Source: Liquidambar formosana (Eukaryota > Streptophyta > Magnoliopsida > Saxifragales > Altingiaceae). Taken from it: a stretch of 64,000 nt of DNA. Every line of letters starts with the position of its first letter. Positions within the stretch are counted from its first letter, which is position 1. A program made the translations under genes and the position numbers. The stretch is taken from positions 17,285,822 to 17,349,821 of the forward strand of contig CM077827.1 in NCBI GenBank assembly GCA_039720395.1, given 5' to 3'. The notes below the pieces were generated by a model. It did no database searches and was not told where the DNA came from. It saw only the letters and a program-made list of their open reading frames with translations. Of this stretch, positions 12,420 through 24,253 are shown one piece after another.

Positions 12420-13844
12420 TATGCCTAATATAAACTGCATATGGGCTGTAATTCATGGTAAATTGATTGGTTTAATGAATTGAGATTCATGTTCATGCAT
12501 TTAATTGATTTCCTTCTCATGGCCGAACCTAGGGTTATTGAACCCTAGGTGTTTATCTCTTCTTCTCCTCTTCTAAAATAGTTTTAGGGCTGCTGGAAAT
12601 TCAAAGAGTTGAATAGGTTTCAGTTTTGGAGAAGAAGAAGGAGGAAACTAGGGTTTCCTCTTCATGGCCGAACCTGGGGTTTTGAACCCTAGGCTGTTTT
12701 TCCCTCTTCTCCTCTTCTAATATTCTTCTAACATTAATTCTGGAATTTTTGAGAAGCATGTGATATATACAAAAGAAGAAGAAACCAGGGTTTCTTCTAT
12801 GGAGGCCGAACCTAGGGTTTGGAACCCTAGGTTGCTCTCTTTTGTATTTTGTTTTTGTTTTGGTTTAATTAAGACATGAGATGGCTGTAATTAATTCACA
12901 TAAAGTTGTTATGGTGATTTCTCAAGCATAGGGATGCATGAGAATTAAAACAAATCAAAAAGTTTGGGAAGAACACCATGGAGTTCGAATCTGGGTTTTA
13001 GAACCCTATGGTTCTTGGTACTGTTCTGATATGATATCTCTGTAAAATTGATGTATATTCTTTATAGGATCATTATACATAATGTATGTATGATTTTCTT
13101 TAAGTTTTATAAGAGTCTTGATGCATAAAGAATCAAAAAGTTTGATTTCTTGGAAGAACACAGCAGGCTGTTTTTCTGCAGAAAGTCATCAATGGAGTTT
13201 TGTTCATATCTTGAGCTAGGGAACTCCAAATTACATGAAACCAATTTTATTAGTTTCCTAAGACATGTAGGATGCTAGGAAAAATAATTTGGTAACCTGA
13301 ATTAATCATCTTGCTGGGTTTTAAATCAATTTGTGATCAGGTACAGTGTGCTGTCAAATTCTGGACAGCCTACTGTTCTTGAATTGTTTAGAACAATTAG
13401 GGATGATTTGATCATCCAAACCACTTCAATTAGCTTAGTAATTCATGTAGGGACATGATACAAAAGCTGGTTTTGATGGTGGAGTCGAATTGATTAAGTT
13501 TTAGAAACTTTTGTGACCTTGGAGGTCCTCCCATGGTGGTGCCAGCACTGGGTTCTTGAAACCCTAATGTTTTTTTTTTGAAGAAGACAGCCCTCTTGGC
13601 CACTCCACACGTGTCCATGGGCCTGGCCCACACCCTGGCTTGAGTCCCCCTTTGCTGGCCATGGCCTCCCATGGCTTGGCCAAGCCATGGCAGCCTTGCT
13701 AAGCCATGGCAGCCCACTATAGGTGGCGGCAGCCTTAGGGTTTCTTAGGAAACCCTAATTCCCATTAATGATGAAACCCTAATTCATTAATTGCATTAAT
13801 TAAAAACCCTAATTGACTATTAATTACCTTAATTAAAATGTTTA

Positions 13845-14240
13845 ATGATTGGTCATTAATTGACCAATCATGGTTATTAATCATTAGGGTATAATTAAGT
13901 GCATTTATGATGTCTAGGGTTTAGGGTTTAGGAAACCCTAATTCATATTAATTAAACCATAATTCTATTAATGCATTAATTAATAACTAAACCTAGTAAT
14001 TAATGTGTCTAACCTAGGGTTAAATGATTGGTCATTAATGACCAATCATGATCATTAATGGTTTAGTAATTAATCATTGACATTTAATAGGTTTAAGGTT
14101 TAGGGTTTTAGAAACCCTAATTAGTGCATATTAATTAGGAGTAATTAATATCCTAGGTGGCATTAATTAAACCCTAATCCTAATCATTAATACCGTATAA
14201 ACCTAGGGTTTAAATGATTGGCCATTAAATGACCAATCAT
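13845..14240. repeat. Three spaced palindromes in the Copia-II leader
   Basis: The copies are at 13845-13871, 14024-14049 and 14214-14240, spaced about 180-190 bp. The middle one is a perfect 26-bp palindrome with arm ATGATTGGTCATT. Flanks contain CCTAGGGTTTAAATG-type sequence. Copia-III has equivalents at about 28915-28941 and 29104-29130. Confidence 0.85.
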
Positions 14241-15545
14241 AAGGCATTTAATGCATTAGGGTTACACTTAGGGTTTAGAGTTAATGCATTTAGGGTTTAG
14301 GGTTTTAGGAAACCCTAATGCACTAATTAATTAATAAAATGATTTTATTTAATTCCGAAATTGATTATTTAATTAATGGTGATTAATTTTATATTGTTTT
14401 AAATGGTTTAAAACACAATTTAGGATTAAATAAAAATCTGGAAATTTTAATTAAATAAAATTGTTTTGTTTAATTAAAAAGACCCTAATATTTGATATTA
14501 GAGTTTTATTAGGGGACTTTAAATGTTTCAATTGATTTGATTAGTTGAAATTAAATGTCTTAAATGTTAAGACTTAATTAATTCAGGAACTTATGCATCT
14601 CCTAATAAGATTAGGACACATTAATGAGATTAATGAAAACCAATCAATAGAGTTACCATGAATGCCCATATGTTTATTGCTTACAGTTATTTCCTTTATT
14701 ATGCAATGTGATTGTATGGTTATGGATGGATGATGATTATGGACTATACCTTAAACCAATTGTGATTGGCCGTCTTATGAATGGGTTGTATAATTTTTCA
14801 AGAGTTGTTAATTTTTGGTGATGTATTATTTATTTGGGGCTTGCATGCCACCTTCTTCTCTCTCTCTATCATTCTCTTATGTACCCCACATTCCCCTTAT
14901 GTATCCCTTTCTTTACATTATGTAAATGTTATGTAATCGAGAGCGCACTAAGGAGCATGGTGGACCTAAAGGAGCATGGTGGAGCCCAACAAGCCTATGG
15001 TGGAGAGCATCAAGCTAATGGAGGAGATTGAAGGACTTGAAAGCTTGGAGAAGACTTTCAAGAGAGCATGCTATGTTTTGAATTAATGTTTTACGATCAC
15101 CTACACCCACCTTAGACCTAGGATTCAATTCATTGGCTTGGATTGAATCCTCTTAAAGTCCATAATCATCATAATGGGAGCTTTTAATGAGATTAATAGA
15201 GATAGCTCCAAATCCAAAGATCGTTATATGTCACCTTATAGGGACTAATATCGATGATTGGATTATATATAATGTTGTTATATATTTCTTATTTAAATGC
15301 ATGAGATGTATGTTAGATTAGTTAATTTGATGAGACCCTTAAAACCCCTCTATTTTAATATTAAGTTGGAAATGGAGAATACATTAGGGAATGGATTCTT
15401 CATTGCCTTCCATCATTATAGGATCATCTAACGTCCCTTAATGTGGGTACCTGGCTGCAGACATGTAGGAGCTACCCATATTAAAGACATTACTTGAAAC
15501 TATCACATATATAGATATCATGGGGTGCCTAAGCTGGTATATACC

Positions 15546-15749
15546 AAGAAACTAACATGTGAGGTATATATTTGGTGAAACATACCTGTGTGAATGATGG
15601 GTTTAACTTAACTAGGGAAATATTCCAAGAAACTAACATGTGAGGAGTATGTACCCTAGAGGCAGAACGATTGGAATTTGCTTATGAAGCAATAGACAAA
15701 GAGTTGTCTTCTTACTGTGGGTTAGAAGTCAAGAAACTAACATGTGAGG
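15546..15749 (+). repeat. Three copies of AAGAAACTAACATGTGAGG
   Basis: Exact copies are at 15546, 15627 and 15731. Each contains ATG directly followed by TGA. Copia-III has three on the minus strand (27314, 27417 and 27498). Confidence 0.9.
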
Positions 15750-15926
15750 CTTCTAGGTCATAGTGGGACCCCAATCCCCATTAGGAATAAGATTCCCGAA
15801 TTCCATTAGAGGGTGTATGGAATTTGATAAAATAGTGGGAGGTACCATATGATTAAAGACCCGATCATTATGGATTAAAAATGAAATCTAATTCTCTATT
15901 TAATTTTTTATATGTAGTTCATAGAA

Positions 15927-16622
15927 ATGGCTCACCTCAACCCGTTATCCAAAATATTGGACATCAACCGTTTGACTGGACCAAACTATCTTGATTGGCT
16001 GAGGAACTTAAAAATAGTTTTAACTTCTGAAAAGATTACCTACACACTTGATGGCACACTTCCTGAGGCACTGGCTGAGACTGCAACTCAGCAAGAGAGA
16101 GACGCTTTTCAGAAGCGCATGGATGACGATTTGAAGGCAAGATGCTATATGATGGCATCCATGAGCCCTGAGCTTCAGAAGCAACATGAGTCCATGAAGA
16201 GTGCTCGCGACATCTTTCTCCACTTACAAGAGTTGTATGGGGAGCAAAGTAGGACCGCGAAGTACAATATTGTCAAGGATCTATTCAAGGCAAGGATGAA
16301 TGAGGGTTCGTCTGTGACTGATCACACCTTGAAAATGATCAACCATATCGAGCAGCTTGAAAAGCTTGATGTGATCATTGAAGCTGATATGTGTTCAGAC
16401 ATTATACTGCAGTCCCTTCCTGATTCATTTGGGCCGTTCATAATGAATTTTCATATGAACAAGCTTGAGCCCACTCTCCCCGAGCTGCACAATTTGCTCA
16501 AGATGACTGAGGAGACAATGAAGAAGGGAAAAGGTTCTTTGCTCGCATTTGATGGAGCTTCTACTTCCAAGGCCAAGCCCAAGCCTAAGGGCAAGGGCAA
16601 AGGAAAGGGTAAGAGTACCTAA
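15927..16622 (+). CDS. gag: Copia-II gag (truncated by a stop)
   Basis: The 231-residue copia-type gag opens with a motif like LTGPNYLDWLRNLKIVL, typical of the N-terminus of copia gag, followed by a UBN2-like helical core. It ends in a Lys/Gly/Pro-rich basic tail. The TAA at 16620-16622 cuts off a zinc knuckle that is still in frame downstream (CX2CX4HX4C, 16695-16736). The start ATG at 15927 is the first in frame and follows the long leader. The product would package element RNA in cytoplasmic particles. Without the knuckle its RNA binding is probably impaired. Confidence 0.85.
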   Translation: MAHLNPLSKILDINRLTGPNYLDWLRNLKIVLTSEKITYTLDGTLPEALAETATQQERDAFQKRMDDDLKARCYMMASMSPELQKQHESMKSARDIFLHLQELYGEQSRTAKYNIVKDLFKARMNEGSSVTDHTLKMINHIEQLEKLDVIIEADMCSDIILQSLPDSFGPFIMNFHMNKLEPTLPELHNLLKMTEETMKKGKGSLLAFDGASTSKAKPKPKGKGKGKGKST

Positions 16623-18600
16623 GGGAAGAAGAAGAAGAACTTGAAGCCAAAGGGAGGTGTCAAGAAAGGTAATACTGACAAGGCTAAAGGAACCTGTTTT
16701 CACTGCGGCAAGGATGGGCACTGGAAACGTAATTGCTGGGAGTATCTGGATACTCTAAAGAGCCGACCTTCGGAAGGTATGGATCATGCTCTAAACTAAA
16801 TGTTAGTTTTGCTTCCACTTGGGTACTTAATTCTGATGTGAATTTTGAATTCCATGCAGGATCTAGTGGGAAGCAGAAGGCTGAGTAGAAGCGGAATATC
16901 CCTACGAGTAGAGAATGGAGCAAAGTGTTGCTGTATTAGCTATGGGACTTGCTGCTTGACTCTACCTGAAGGAGTAGTTTAGAATTAATAAGCTATCTTG
17001 ACATTCCAGAAGTTTTTAGAAACATTATCTTTATTTCAGTTTTGCCTAAACAGTGTTTTAGTTTGATTTAATAAATGTTTTTATGAAGAGTTCATTACTT
17101 CTGGAATTTATAGCATTTATCTTCTAAACTACCTTGCAAATATGAATTGCATGAAATATGATAGCTCTAAAATTGAATGCTAATAAACCCAAGAGAACAA
17201 GAGAAATAGTTTCTCATACTTTATGAACCTTTACTTAAAAATGTTAAGGTATAGGGGCATATACTTAAAGAAGTACAAATCTGAAACATTTGAAAAGGTT
17301 CAAAGGATTCAGATTTGAAGTAGAGAAACAAACTAGTAAAAGTATCAAACTCTTCGATTGGATCGAGGAGGCGAATATTTAACTGGTGATCTTTCAGATC
17401 AACTTGTTCAAATAGGCATTCTATTCTAATGGACACCTCTTAGAACATCATAACTAAATGGTGTGTCAGAAAGGAGGAAGAGGACCTTATTGGATATGGT
17501 CCGGTCTATGATAAGTTACAACAACCTAATATTATACTTGTTAGGATATGCCCTAGAAATTGCCACATACCTGTGAAACAGAGTTCAAACCAAGGCTATC
17601 CCTTAGGACCTATATGAGATATGGAAAGGGAAGCACCAAACCTTAAGAATGTTAAGGTATGGGGTTGTAATGCATGTGTAGAGACACATGATGCAACCAA
17701 ATTGGAAATCAAGATAACTTAAATGTAGGTTTGTGGATTACCTTAAAGAAAGTTTAGGATATCATATCTATTATCTTGATGAACAAAAAGTGTTTTGTTT
17801 GTAAGTTTGCAATCTTTCTTGAAAAAGAGTTTATTCAAGAAGAAGATAACAACAGGAAAATAGAACTCAAAGAGTTGTCTAATGAGACACAAACCAACAT
17901 TGATGCAGCCCCTGTCCCTGTTGAGACAGAACCCATCATTGTACCATGATTGTACAAAAGGGTTAGTGGGAGTACGATCACATTTATGGTCCTATAAGTG
18001 AATGACGTTCTACTTATTAGGAATAATGTAGAGACGTCAAAAGTGAAAAATTGGTTTTTCACAAAGTTTCTCCATAAAAGATTTGGAAGAAGCATCCTAT
18101 ATTCTGGGAATAGAGGTCTAAAGAGATAGATATTAAAGGATGCTAAGTCTATCCCAATCGAAGTACATAGACAAGATTTTGAAAGAGTTCAAAATGCATG
18201 ATTCCAAAAGGAGGTCTAATTCCTGTCAGGCATGGAATCAAGTTGTCTATAACTAAAAGACCAGATATCAGTTTTGCTGTAAATGTTATGAGCAGATATC
18301 AGGCAAACCCAGATAAGGAACACTGGGAAGCAGTCAAGGCTATCCTTAAGTTCTTGAGAAGAACTAAAGGACCTATGCCTTGCCCATGGAGAAAGAAACT
18401 TGAAATGGTTGGTATAACGGATTCAGGTTTTCAATCTGACGATGATGATAGGAGATCAACATTGAGGTATGTTCTCACCTTAAATGGTGGAGCTGTAAAT
18501 TTGAGCGCATTGCTGCATGTTTGGATGAGTAACTTCATTGCAGAACTAGGAGTGGTTCCTGACATTGAGAAGCCTTTACTATTGTTTTTGTGACAACAAT
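16623..18600 (+). pseudogene. Copia-II decayed zinc knuckle, integrase and RT/RNase H
   Basis: After the stop at 16620 the same frame continues through an intact CCHC knuckle (16695-16736) and then dies. Integrase traces lie at about 17270-17560, with residues like KSIKTLRSDRGGEYL and, in another frame, NGVSERRKRTLLDMVRS. The integrase/RT linker shows at 17630-17900 (KVWGC, a VFVS-like block). RT/RNase H remnants lie at 17950-18590, including an ORF with RPDISFAVNVMSRYQANP and ITDSGFQSD. Protease and most of RT are missing. The element cannot supply its own enzymes. Confidence 0.85.
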
Positions 18601-18825
18601 AAGGCTAGTGCTCAAGACAAGGATCCACGATCTCATCAAAAGTCCAAACTTTAAGCAGCGATTCCAAGTGATTAGAGAGATCATTGGAAGAGATGACATA
18701 TACATATAGAAGTTTAATATAATAGAGAATAAAGAAGACCCCTTTACTAAAGCTATGACCCAAGTGTGTTGGATCACCACCGACAGGATATGAGTATGAG
18801 ATACATGGTGGATTAGCTATAGTGC

Positions 18826-18836
18826 AAGTGGGAGAT
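18826..18836 (+). other. Polypurine tract of Copia-II
   Basis: AAGTGGGAGAT lies directly before the 3' LTR, identical to that of Copia-I. Confidence 0.85.
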
Positions 18837-20506
18837 TGTTAGGATTATGCCCTAGAGCCAATCATAGAGATGATTGTTTAGGGATTAGGAATAATAAATT
18901 GATTTCATTTATATATGTCACAATTATTATTGATTTAATAAAAGGGCTTATTCTATTATGTTTATATGCATCATTTATATTTACATAATATGTCCATGGA
19001 GTTAGAGTTGAGAATATGAAATTACAAAGGGTTGTAATTTTGAGACTGTAAATATATCTCTGTACTAAACTCCTAAATCATTCCTAGTTGAAGGTTCACT
19101 ATGATGGACAGTAATGAACCATAGGACTAGCACTTGTTAGGTTGACTCTATAGGAGGATAGCTAGTCGCAAGCTATTTGTGTGGAGACACTACAACCAAC
19201 AAGTGGGTGCTTATTATAAGAATAGGTACACTGAATGTGACCAAAGGTATGAGATAAACTGAATGGAGTTTTAACCTGCCTGTCAATCAGTTTCTCATTG
19301 TTATAGTGGTACAAGTAATCCTTAGACCTGAGACACCATGGTTGTCTTATACATGTAGCTTTAGAAGTTTGATAACACTAAGTACAGATCCTATTCAGGG
19401 GTCTGTAAGGGTGTTCATTGGCCCTACCGCTATGTGTGTGAAGGCATGTGAGTGATCAACAAGGAATCCATCACTCTCAGGAAAAGGAGAGTGAATGTCT
19501 CATACAGCATTCATTGAATATAACTCATTAAATCCATGGGCCCATGGTAGAATGAATATGGAAAGGAGTTTCCATAAGTTCATCATTGAGTTGATATTAA
19601 TGAATGAGTATAAAGTAATTGAACTAGGGACTTGACAGACTTCCATGTCCTATTAGTTCAATTGGAGACATTGTGTTGATGGAAGGATGGAATTGTAACC
19701 TGTAAACTATAACAGAAGGGTTCTTTGTAAATGACTATTCACCTCATTAAGGACCACACCATGAGCCATATGCTAGGTGTTACTCATGGTTAGTAGAAGC
19801 CCTAATTGATATAAATGAGTTATAATCAATTAGGGAATTGAAAGGAGTTTCAATTAGACCCTTAATGGAAAGTGTTCCATTGTGCACAACTTGTGCTGTT
19901 CCTACTACTTGATGATGTGAACCCAATGGGTCACACACTGATCATGCTAAGAGAGCTTGATTGTCTATGAGAGAAAGGGCATAAGTGATTAAAGAAAAGT
20001 TCTTTAAGGGGCTAATTTGTATTTGATGCAAACTAGTGGGCTAATTGTGTAATTAAGAGTAATTACACAAATTAGATTAGGGTTTGGAGACCCCCCTTGG
20101 CCGGCCCTATTTGGAGGCTATTTAAAGCCTTTTATGATATGATGACATCATCACTTGATGCACTCTTGGAGGCTCCCAAGTGCTGGCCGAAAATTTCACC
20201 TCTCTCTCTCTCTCTCTCTCTCCCTCTTCTCCACCTCTAGCAACCCTAAGGAAGAAGAAAGAAAGGACAACTTGCTCAAGCTAGGTGTGGATACTGTTGG
20301 AGGCAGTGCACTTGGACTGCTCAATCAGAAGACAAAGCTTGGAGCATAAAGGAGAAGACTTGTTCAACTGTAAGTACCCTAACTCTCTTGGTAGTTAGGT
20401 TTATGGTTTTTGTATTAAGCATAATTAAGATTCATGGTTTTGGGAGTCACAGGAAAAATTTTAAATTCCGCCTTTGTATTTTTCCTCTCTAGTTTGATTC
20501 CCAACA
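18837..20506 (+). repeat. Copia-II 3' LTR
   Basis: TGTTAGGATTATG...GATTCCCAACA, 1,670 bp, nearly identical to 10733-12400. It is followed by the target duplication TATAG (20507-20511). Confidence 0.93.
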
Positions 20507-20966
20507 TATAGGACACTATGGTCTCACCTTTATGCACCCACATTTGTTTGTAATGATGCTATGCCGTGTTTGTGGTGTGAGGCTTTATATCTTATGCCCT
20601 TAACATATACCTTTAAACCCTAACTTTTGTTAAGGCCATGGGTTAGGAGGAATAAGTTAAGGAAATAGGATGTAAAGTTATGTTTGTGATGTGCTAGTCC
20701 TAGGAGAATAATTGAACCTAATTGAAGGACTCTATACCCTATTCTTTTAAACATACCCTTAATCCATGACCCTTGTAAAGGTAATTGGATAAAAGGAATG
20801 AATTAATTGAACATGGTGTAGAGACCGAGTTCATTAAGGAAAATATGGAGGTTTAGGACAAGTCCTTAGGCTAAAGGTTAAAACTTTTCTATCCATAGAC
20901 GTGCTGGCTTGGATCCGCAATCCGCAAGGGCGTCTAGTGAGTGTTGAGTCTACCTATCATACAGAC
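20507..20966 (+). other. Gypsy-1 leader, second part
   Basis: It resumes the leader after Copia-II and matches 53636-54092 of Gypsy-2. A TATCCATAG|ACG acceptor-like site occurs at about 20899. No gene is seen. Confidence 0.75.
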
Positions 20967-22583
20967 ATGGCCGACGAAAGAACTAGTGAGGGGCACTTTG
21001 ACCTTGAGGCTTGCCTGAAAGCCATCATAGCCAAGCTTGATCATACCGCCGAGACATCCGATACCACATTGAAAATGGCTCAAGAGAACCAACAGAAGAT
21101 GGCGGATCTTGAACAAAATGGCTCTAAGGCCCATTCCTCGGGTATACCTTATGGGGTTGGCACTGAAGAGGGACCTCAATCCAATGAGAACACCAAAACA
21201 AAGGGGGAAAGTAGCTCGAAACCTGTGGTCACCAACCTAGAAGGGGAAACCAAAGGGAAAGGTTCTAGCAGTGATTCCGTGTTAGCTAGCAAGGTAGAAG
21301 CTTTGGAGAGAACTATAAAAGGGATTCGTAGGGCTAATGACATGGTCGATGTGCGGACTTTATCTCTGTTTCCAACGGCTCGTATTCCATTGCAATTCAA
21401 GATGCCGGAGTTAGAAAAGTTCGATGGGACAGGTTGCCCTAAGACCCATTTGAAGATGTATGTGCGAGCTATGCACCCTCGAGGGGCCACCGACGAGCTT
21501 TTAGCTCAAATGTTCCATGAAACCTTAGCCACTTCCACTTTGAAATGGTTCTTGTCCTTGGATAAGAATAGAACCCGGATTTGGGAAGACATATGCAATG
21601 AGTTCTCTGAGCACTACAAGTACAACACAGAGGTGGATGTTACTCGAAGGGACCTGGAAACTACCAAGCAAGGGGCTCATGAAACCTTCTCCGCTTACAT
21701 TACAAGGTGGAGACAAAAGGCGTCGAGAATGACGGATAGGCCAAATGAGGAGGACCAAATTCAGTTGGTAGTTAAGAACTTGCTGCCCGTGTATCACAAG
21801 CACTTATTTGCCCACTATTTCCCCAATTTCAAAGCTCTCATAGGGGCCGGCATGCAGGTTGAAGATGCTATCAATGATGGGACAATCAAAACTGAGGAAG
21901 TGAGGAGTCGCAAGACAAACTTTACTAGGAAGAACAATGCCAAGGTCAACACCATAACTCAACCCATCCAACCCTTCTCTCTCAATGATGTCAACCCACC
22001 TCGCCATTTCATCGACCTATTCATGCCACTCGAAAGAGTCCTTGAAAAGCTCATAAACTGTGACCTATTGAAGCCACTCGACCCAAGAATTACAACGAGA
22101 ATGAGTACTGTAAGTACCACCAATCCAAAGGCCATGCCACCAATCGTTGTGTTCGCCTTCGCCATCAAGTCCAAGACCTCATTGACAAACAAGTCATCTT
22201 ACCACCAACCCGTCCAAATGTCACCCGTAATCCTCTCCCATCTCACAACAACACATCCTCACCTAACACCATAAATGCCATTGGGGTTGAATCCTCACAC
22301 CCTCACCGTCCCATAAGACAATACACACCACTCCCCATGACCTTAACCCGTCTTTTCACCATTTGCCGCAATAACAGTCTTATCATGCCACTTCCACCAA
22401 AGCCAAGGCCATCAACCCCTCACCAATATTGCCAATACCATCGTGCACCCGGCCATAACACCGAGGCTTGTTCTATACTAAAGAAGATCATTCAAGACCT
22501 TATTGACCAAAAGGTTTTGTTGTTGCCAAAGAAATCTATCCAACAAGAGCTGAAAGAAAGATATGAAGCAGGGGATCCTCAGG
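20967..22583 (+). pseudogene. gag: Gypsy-1 gag, 5' part (frameshifted, interrupted)
   Basis: This is the Ty3/gypsy gag of the Tat lineage. The open frame reaches back to a GTG at 20901, but the first ATG is 20967 (MADERTSEG-like), the plausible plant start. The retrotransposon-gag core is intact up to about 22085. A 25-nt deletion relative to Gypsy-2 then shifts the frame and destroys the first zinc-knuckle-like motif. The second knuckle (CX2HX4HX4C) is readable in the shifted frame near 22430-22475. The reading frame is split at 22583 by Copia-III and resumes at 32300. Compare the intact copy at 54093. Confidence 0.88.
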
Positions 22584-24242
22584 TGTTGGGAATCGAACAA
22601 GAGGGAAAAATAGAAGTGCGGAATATAAAAAATTTTTCCTACGATTCCCAATCCCATGAATCTAACTATGCATAACACAAAATCAAACCCTAACTACGAA
22701 GAGGGTTAGAACACTTACAGGATTTTTGTCTTCTCCGTTTTGCTCTAAGCTTCTACTCCGGACAGCGGTGAATGAGCAGCCCAAGTGTGCTGCCTCCAAC
22801 GGTATCCACACCTAGCTAGAGCTTCAAGCCTTTTCTTTCTTCTTCCTTGTTGTTACTAGAGGTGGAGAAGAGAGAGAGAGAGAAGAGAGCCTCCAAAGGG
22901 CTGGACGGCTAGGGTTTATTGTGCAAGCCTATTATGCCATGTCACACATAAGTGTGACTTATATAGGCAGCCCACTAAAGGGGGCTGGCCATGGGGAAGA
23001 AACCCTAATAGGGTTATGTGTAATTACACTTAATTGCACATTAACCCCTATTATTTGTATCAAATACAAATAGGCCTATAAAGAACTATTCTTTATTCAC
23101 TAAAACCCTTTCTCTCATAGACTTTAAAGCCCTTCTTGCATGATCAGTGTGTGACCCATTGGGTTCACATCATTAAGTAGTAGGAATAGCACGAGGTGTG
23201 CACAATGGAACTCTTTCCATTTAGGGTCTAATTGGAACTCCTTCCAATTCCCTAATTGATTATAACTCACTTATATCAATTAGGGCTTCTACTAACCATG
23301 AGTAACACCTAGCATATGGCTCATGGTGTGGTCCTTAATGAGGTGAATAGTCATTTACAAAGAACCCTTCTGTTATAGTTTATAGGTTACAATTGCATCC
23401 CTCCTTCAACACAATGTCTCCAATTGAACTAATAGGACATGGAAGTCTGTCAAGTCCCTAGTTCAATTACTTTATACTCATTTATAGATATCAACTCATA
23501 GATGAACTCATGAAACTCTTTTCATATTCATCCTACCATGGCCATGGATTTAATGAGTTATATTATGAATGCTATATGAGACATTCTCTCTCTTTTTCCT
23601 GAGAGTGATGGATCCCTTGTTGATCACTCACATGCCTTCATACACAGAGCAGTAGGGCCAATGAACACCTTTGCAGACCCCTGAATAGGATCTGCACTTA
23701 GTGTTATCAAACTTCTAAAGCTACATGCATAAGGCAACTATGGTGTCTCAGGTCTAAGGATTACTTGTACCACTATAACAATGAGAAACTGATTGACAAG
23801 CAGGATAAAACTCCATTCAGTTTATCTCATATCTTTGGTCACATTCAGTGTACCTATTCTTATAATAGGCACCCACTTGTTGGTTGTAGTGTCTCCACAC
23901 AAATAGCTTGAGACTAGCTATCCTCCTATAGAGTCAACCTAGCAAGTGCTAGTCCTGTGGTTCATTACTGTCCATCATAGTGAACCTTCAACTAGGAATT
24001 CTTAAGGAGTTTAGTACAGAGATATATCTATAGTCTCAAAATTACAACTCTTTGTAATTCCATATTCTCAACTCTAACTCCATGGACATATTATGTAAAT
24101 ATAAATGATGCATATAAACATAATAGAATAAGCCCTTTTATTAAATCAATAATAAATGTGACATACATAAATGAAATCAAATGATTGTTCCTAATCCCTA
24201 AACAATCATCTCTATGATTGGCTCTAGGGCATAATCCTAAGA
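22584..24242 (-). repeat. Copia-III 3' LTR
   Basis: On the plus strand it reads TGTTGGGAATC...CATAATCCTAAGA. The last bases differ from the consensus ...CTAACA by one substitution at 24241. Confidence 0.92.
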
Positions 24243-24253
24243 ATCTCCCACTT
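24243..24253 (-). other. Polypurine tract of Copia-III
   Basis: Minus strand AAGTGGGAGAT, adjacent to the 3' LTR. Confidence 0.85.

Larger units (their letters stand above)
12420..15926 (+). other. Copia-II non-coding leader with structured repeats
   Basis: About 3.5 kb without a credible gene. It holds three hairpins with CCTAGGGTT/AACCCTAGG-type arms (12528-12549, 12673-12693, 12811-12831). A GC-rich block at 13500-13735 contains a perfect 22-bp palindrome (13669-13690, centre TTGGCCAA). An AT-rich block of AAACCCTAA motifs carries three ATGATTGGTCA palindromes (13845, 14024, 14214). Three copies of AAGAAACTAACATGTGAGG lie at 15546, 15627 and 15731. Copia-III carries counterparts of all of these except the 22-bp palindrome, which I did not check there. 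Confidence 0.75.
10733..20506 (+). mobile_element. Copia-II: Ty1/copia element with intact ends and decayed pol
   Basis: It is 9,774 bp long, flanked by TATAG at 10728-10732 and 20507-20511. The LTRs are about 1.67 kb and differ at roughly eleven substitutions plus a 2-bp CT-repeat indel, so insertion was recent. The order is LTR, tRNA-iMet primer site, a ~3.5-kb non-coding leader, gag, decayed integrase and RT/RNase H, polypurine tract and LTR. Most of pol is deleted or stop-ridden, so it must have been moved by proteins from another element, or decayed very fast. Confidence 0.93.

Noticed and set aside
13914..14310. TTTAGGG-like repeats resembling interstitial telomere
   Set aside because: Only two or three adjacent units at a time, scattered among AAACCCTAA motifs in the copia leader; no real telomere array.
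16020..16223. Minus-strand ORF in Copia-II gag
   Set aside because: Antisense shadow of the gag frame, with no equivalent in Copia-III.
20901..20966. GTG start for gag of Gypsy-1 (and 54027 in Gypsy-2)
   Set aside because: Plant translation would start at ATG; the first in-frame ATG is 22 codons later with good context.
22478..22678. Minus-strand ORF spanning the Copia-III insertion point
   Set aside because: It crosses an insertion junction, so it is an artefact of nesting.
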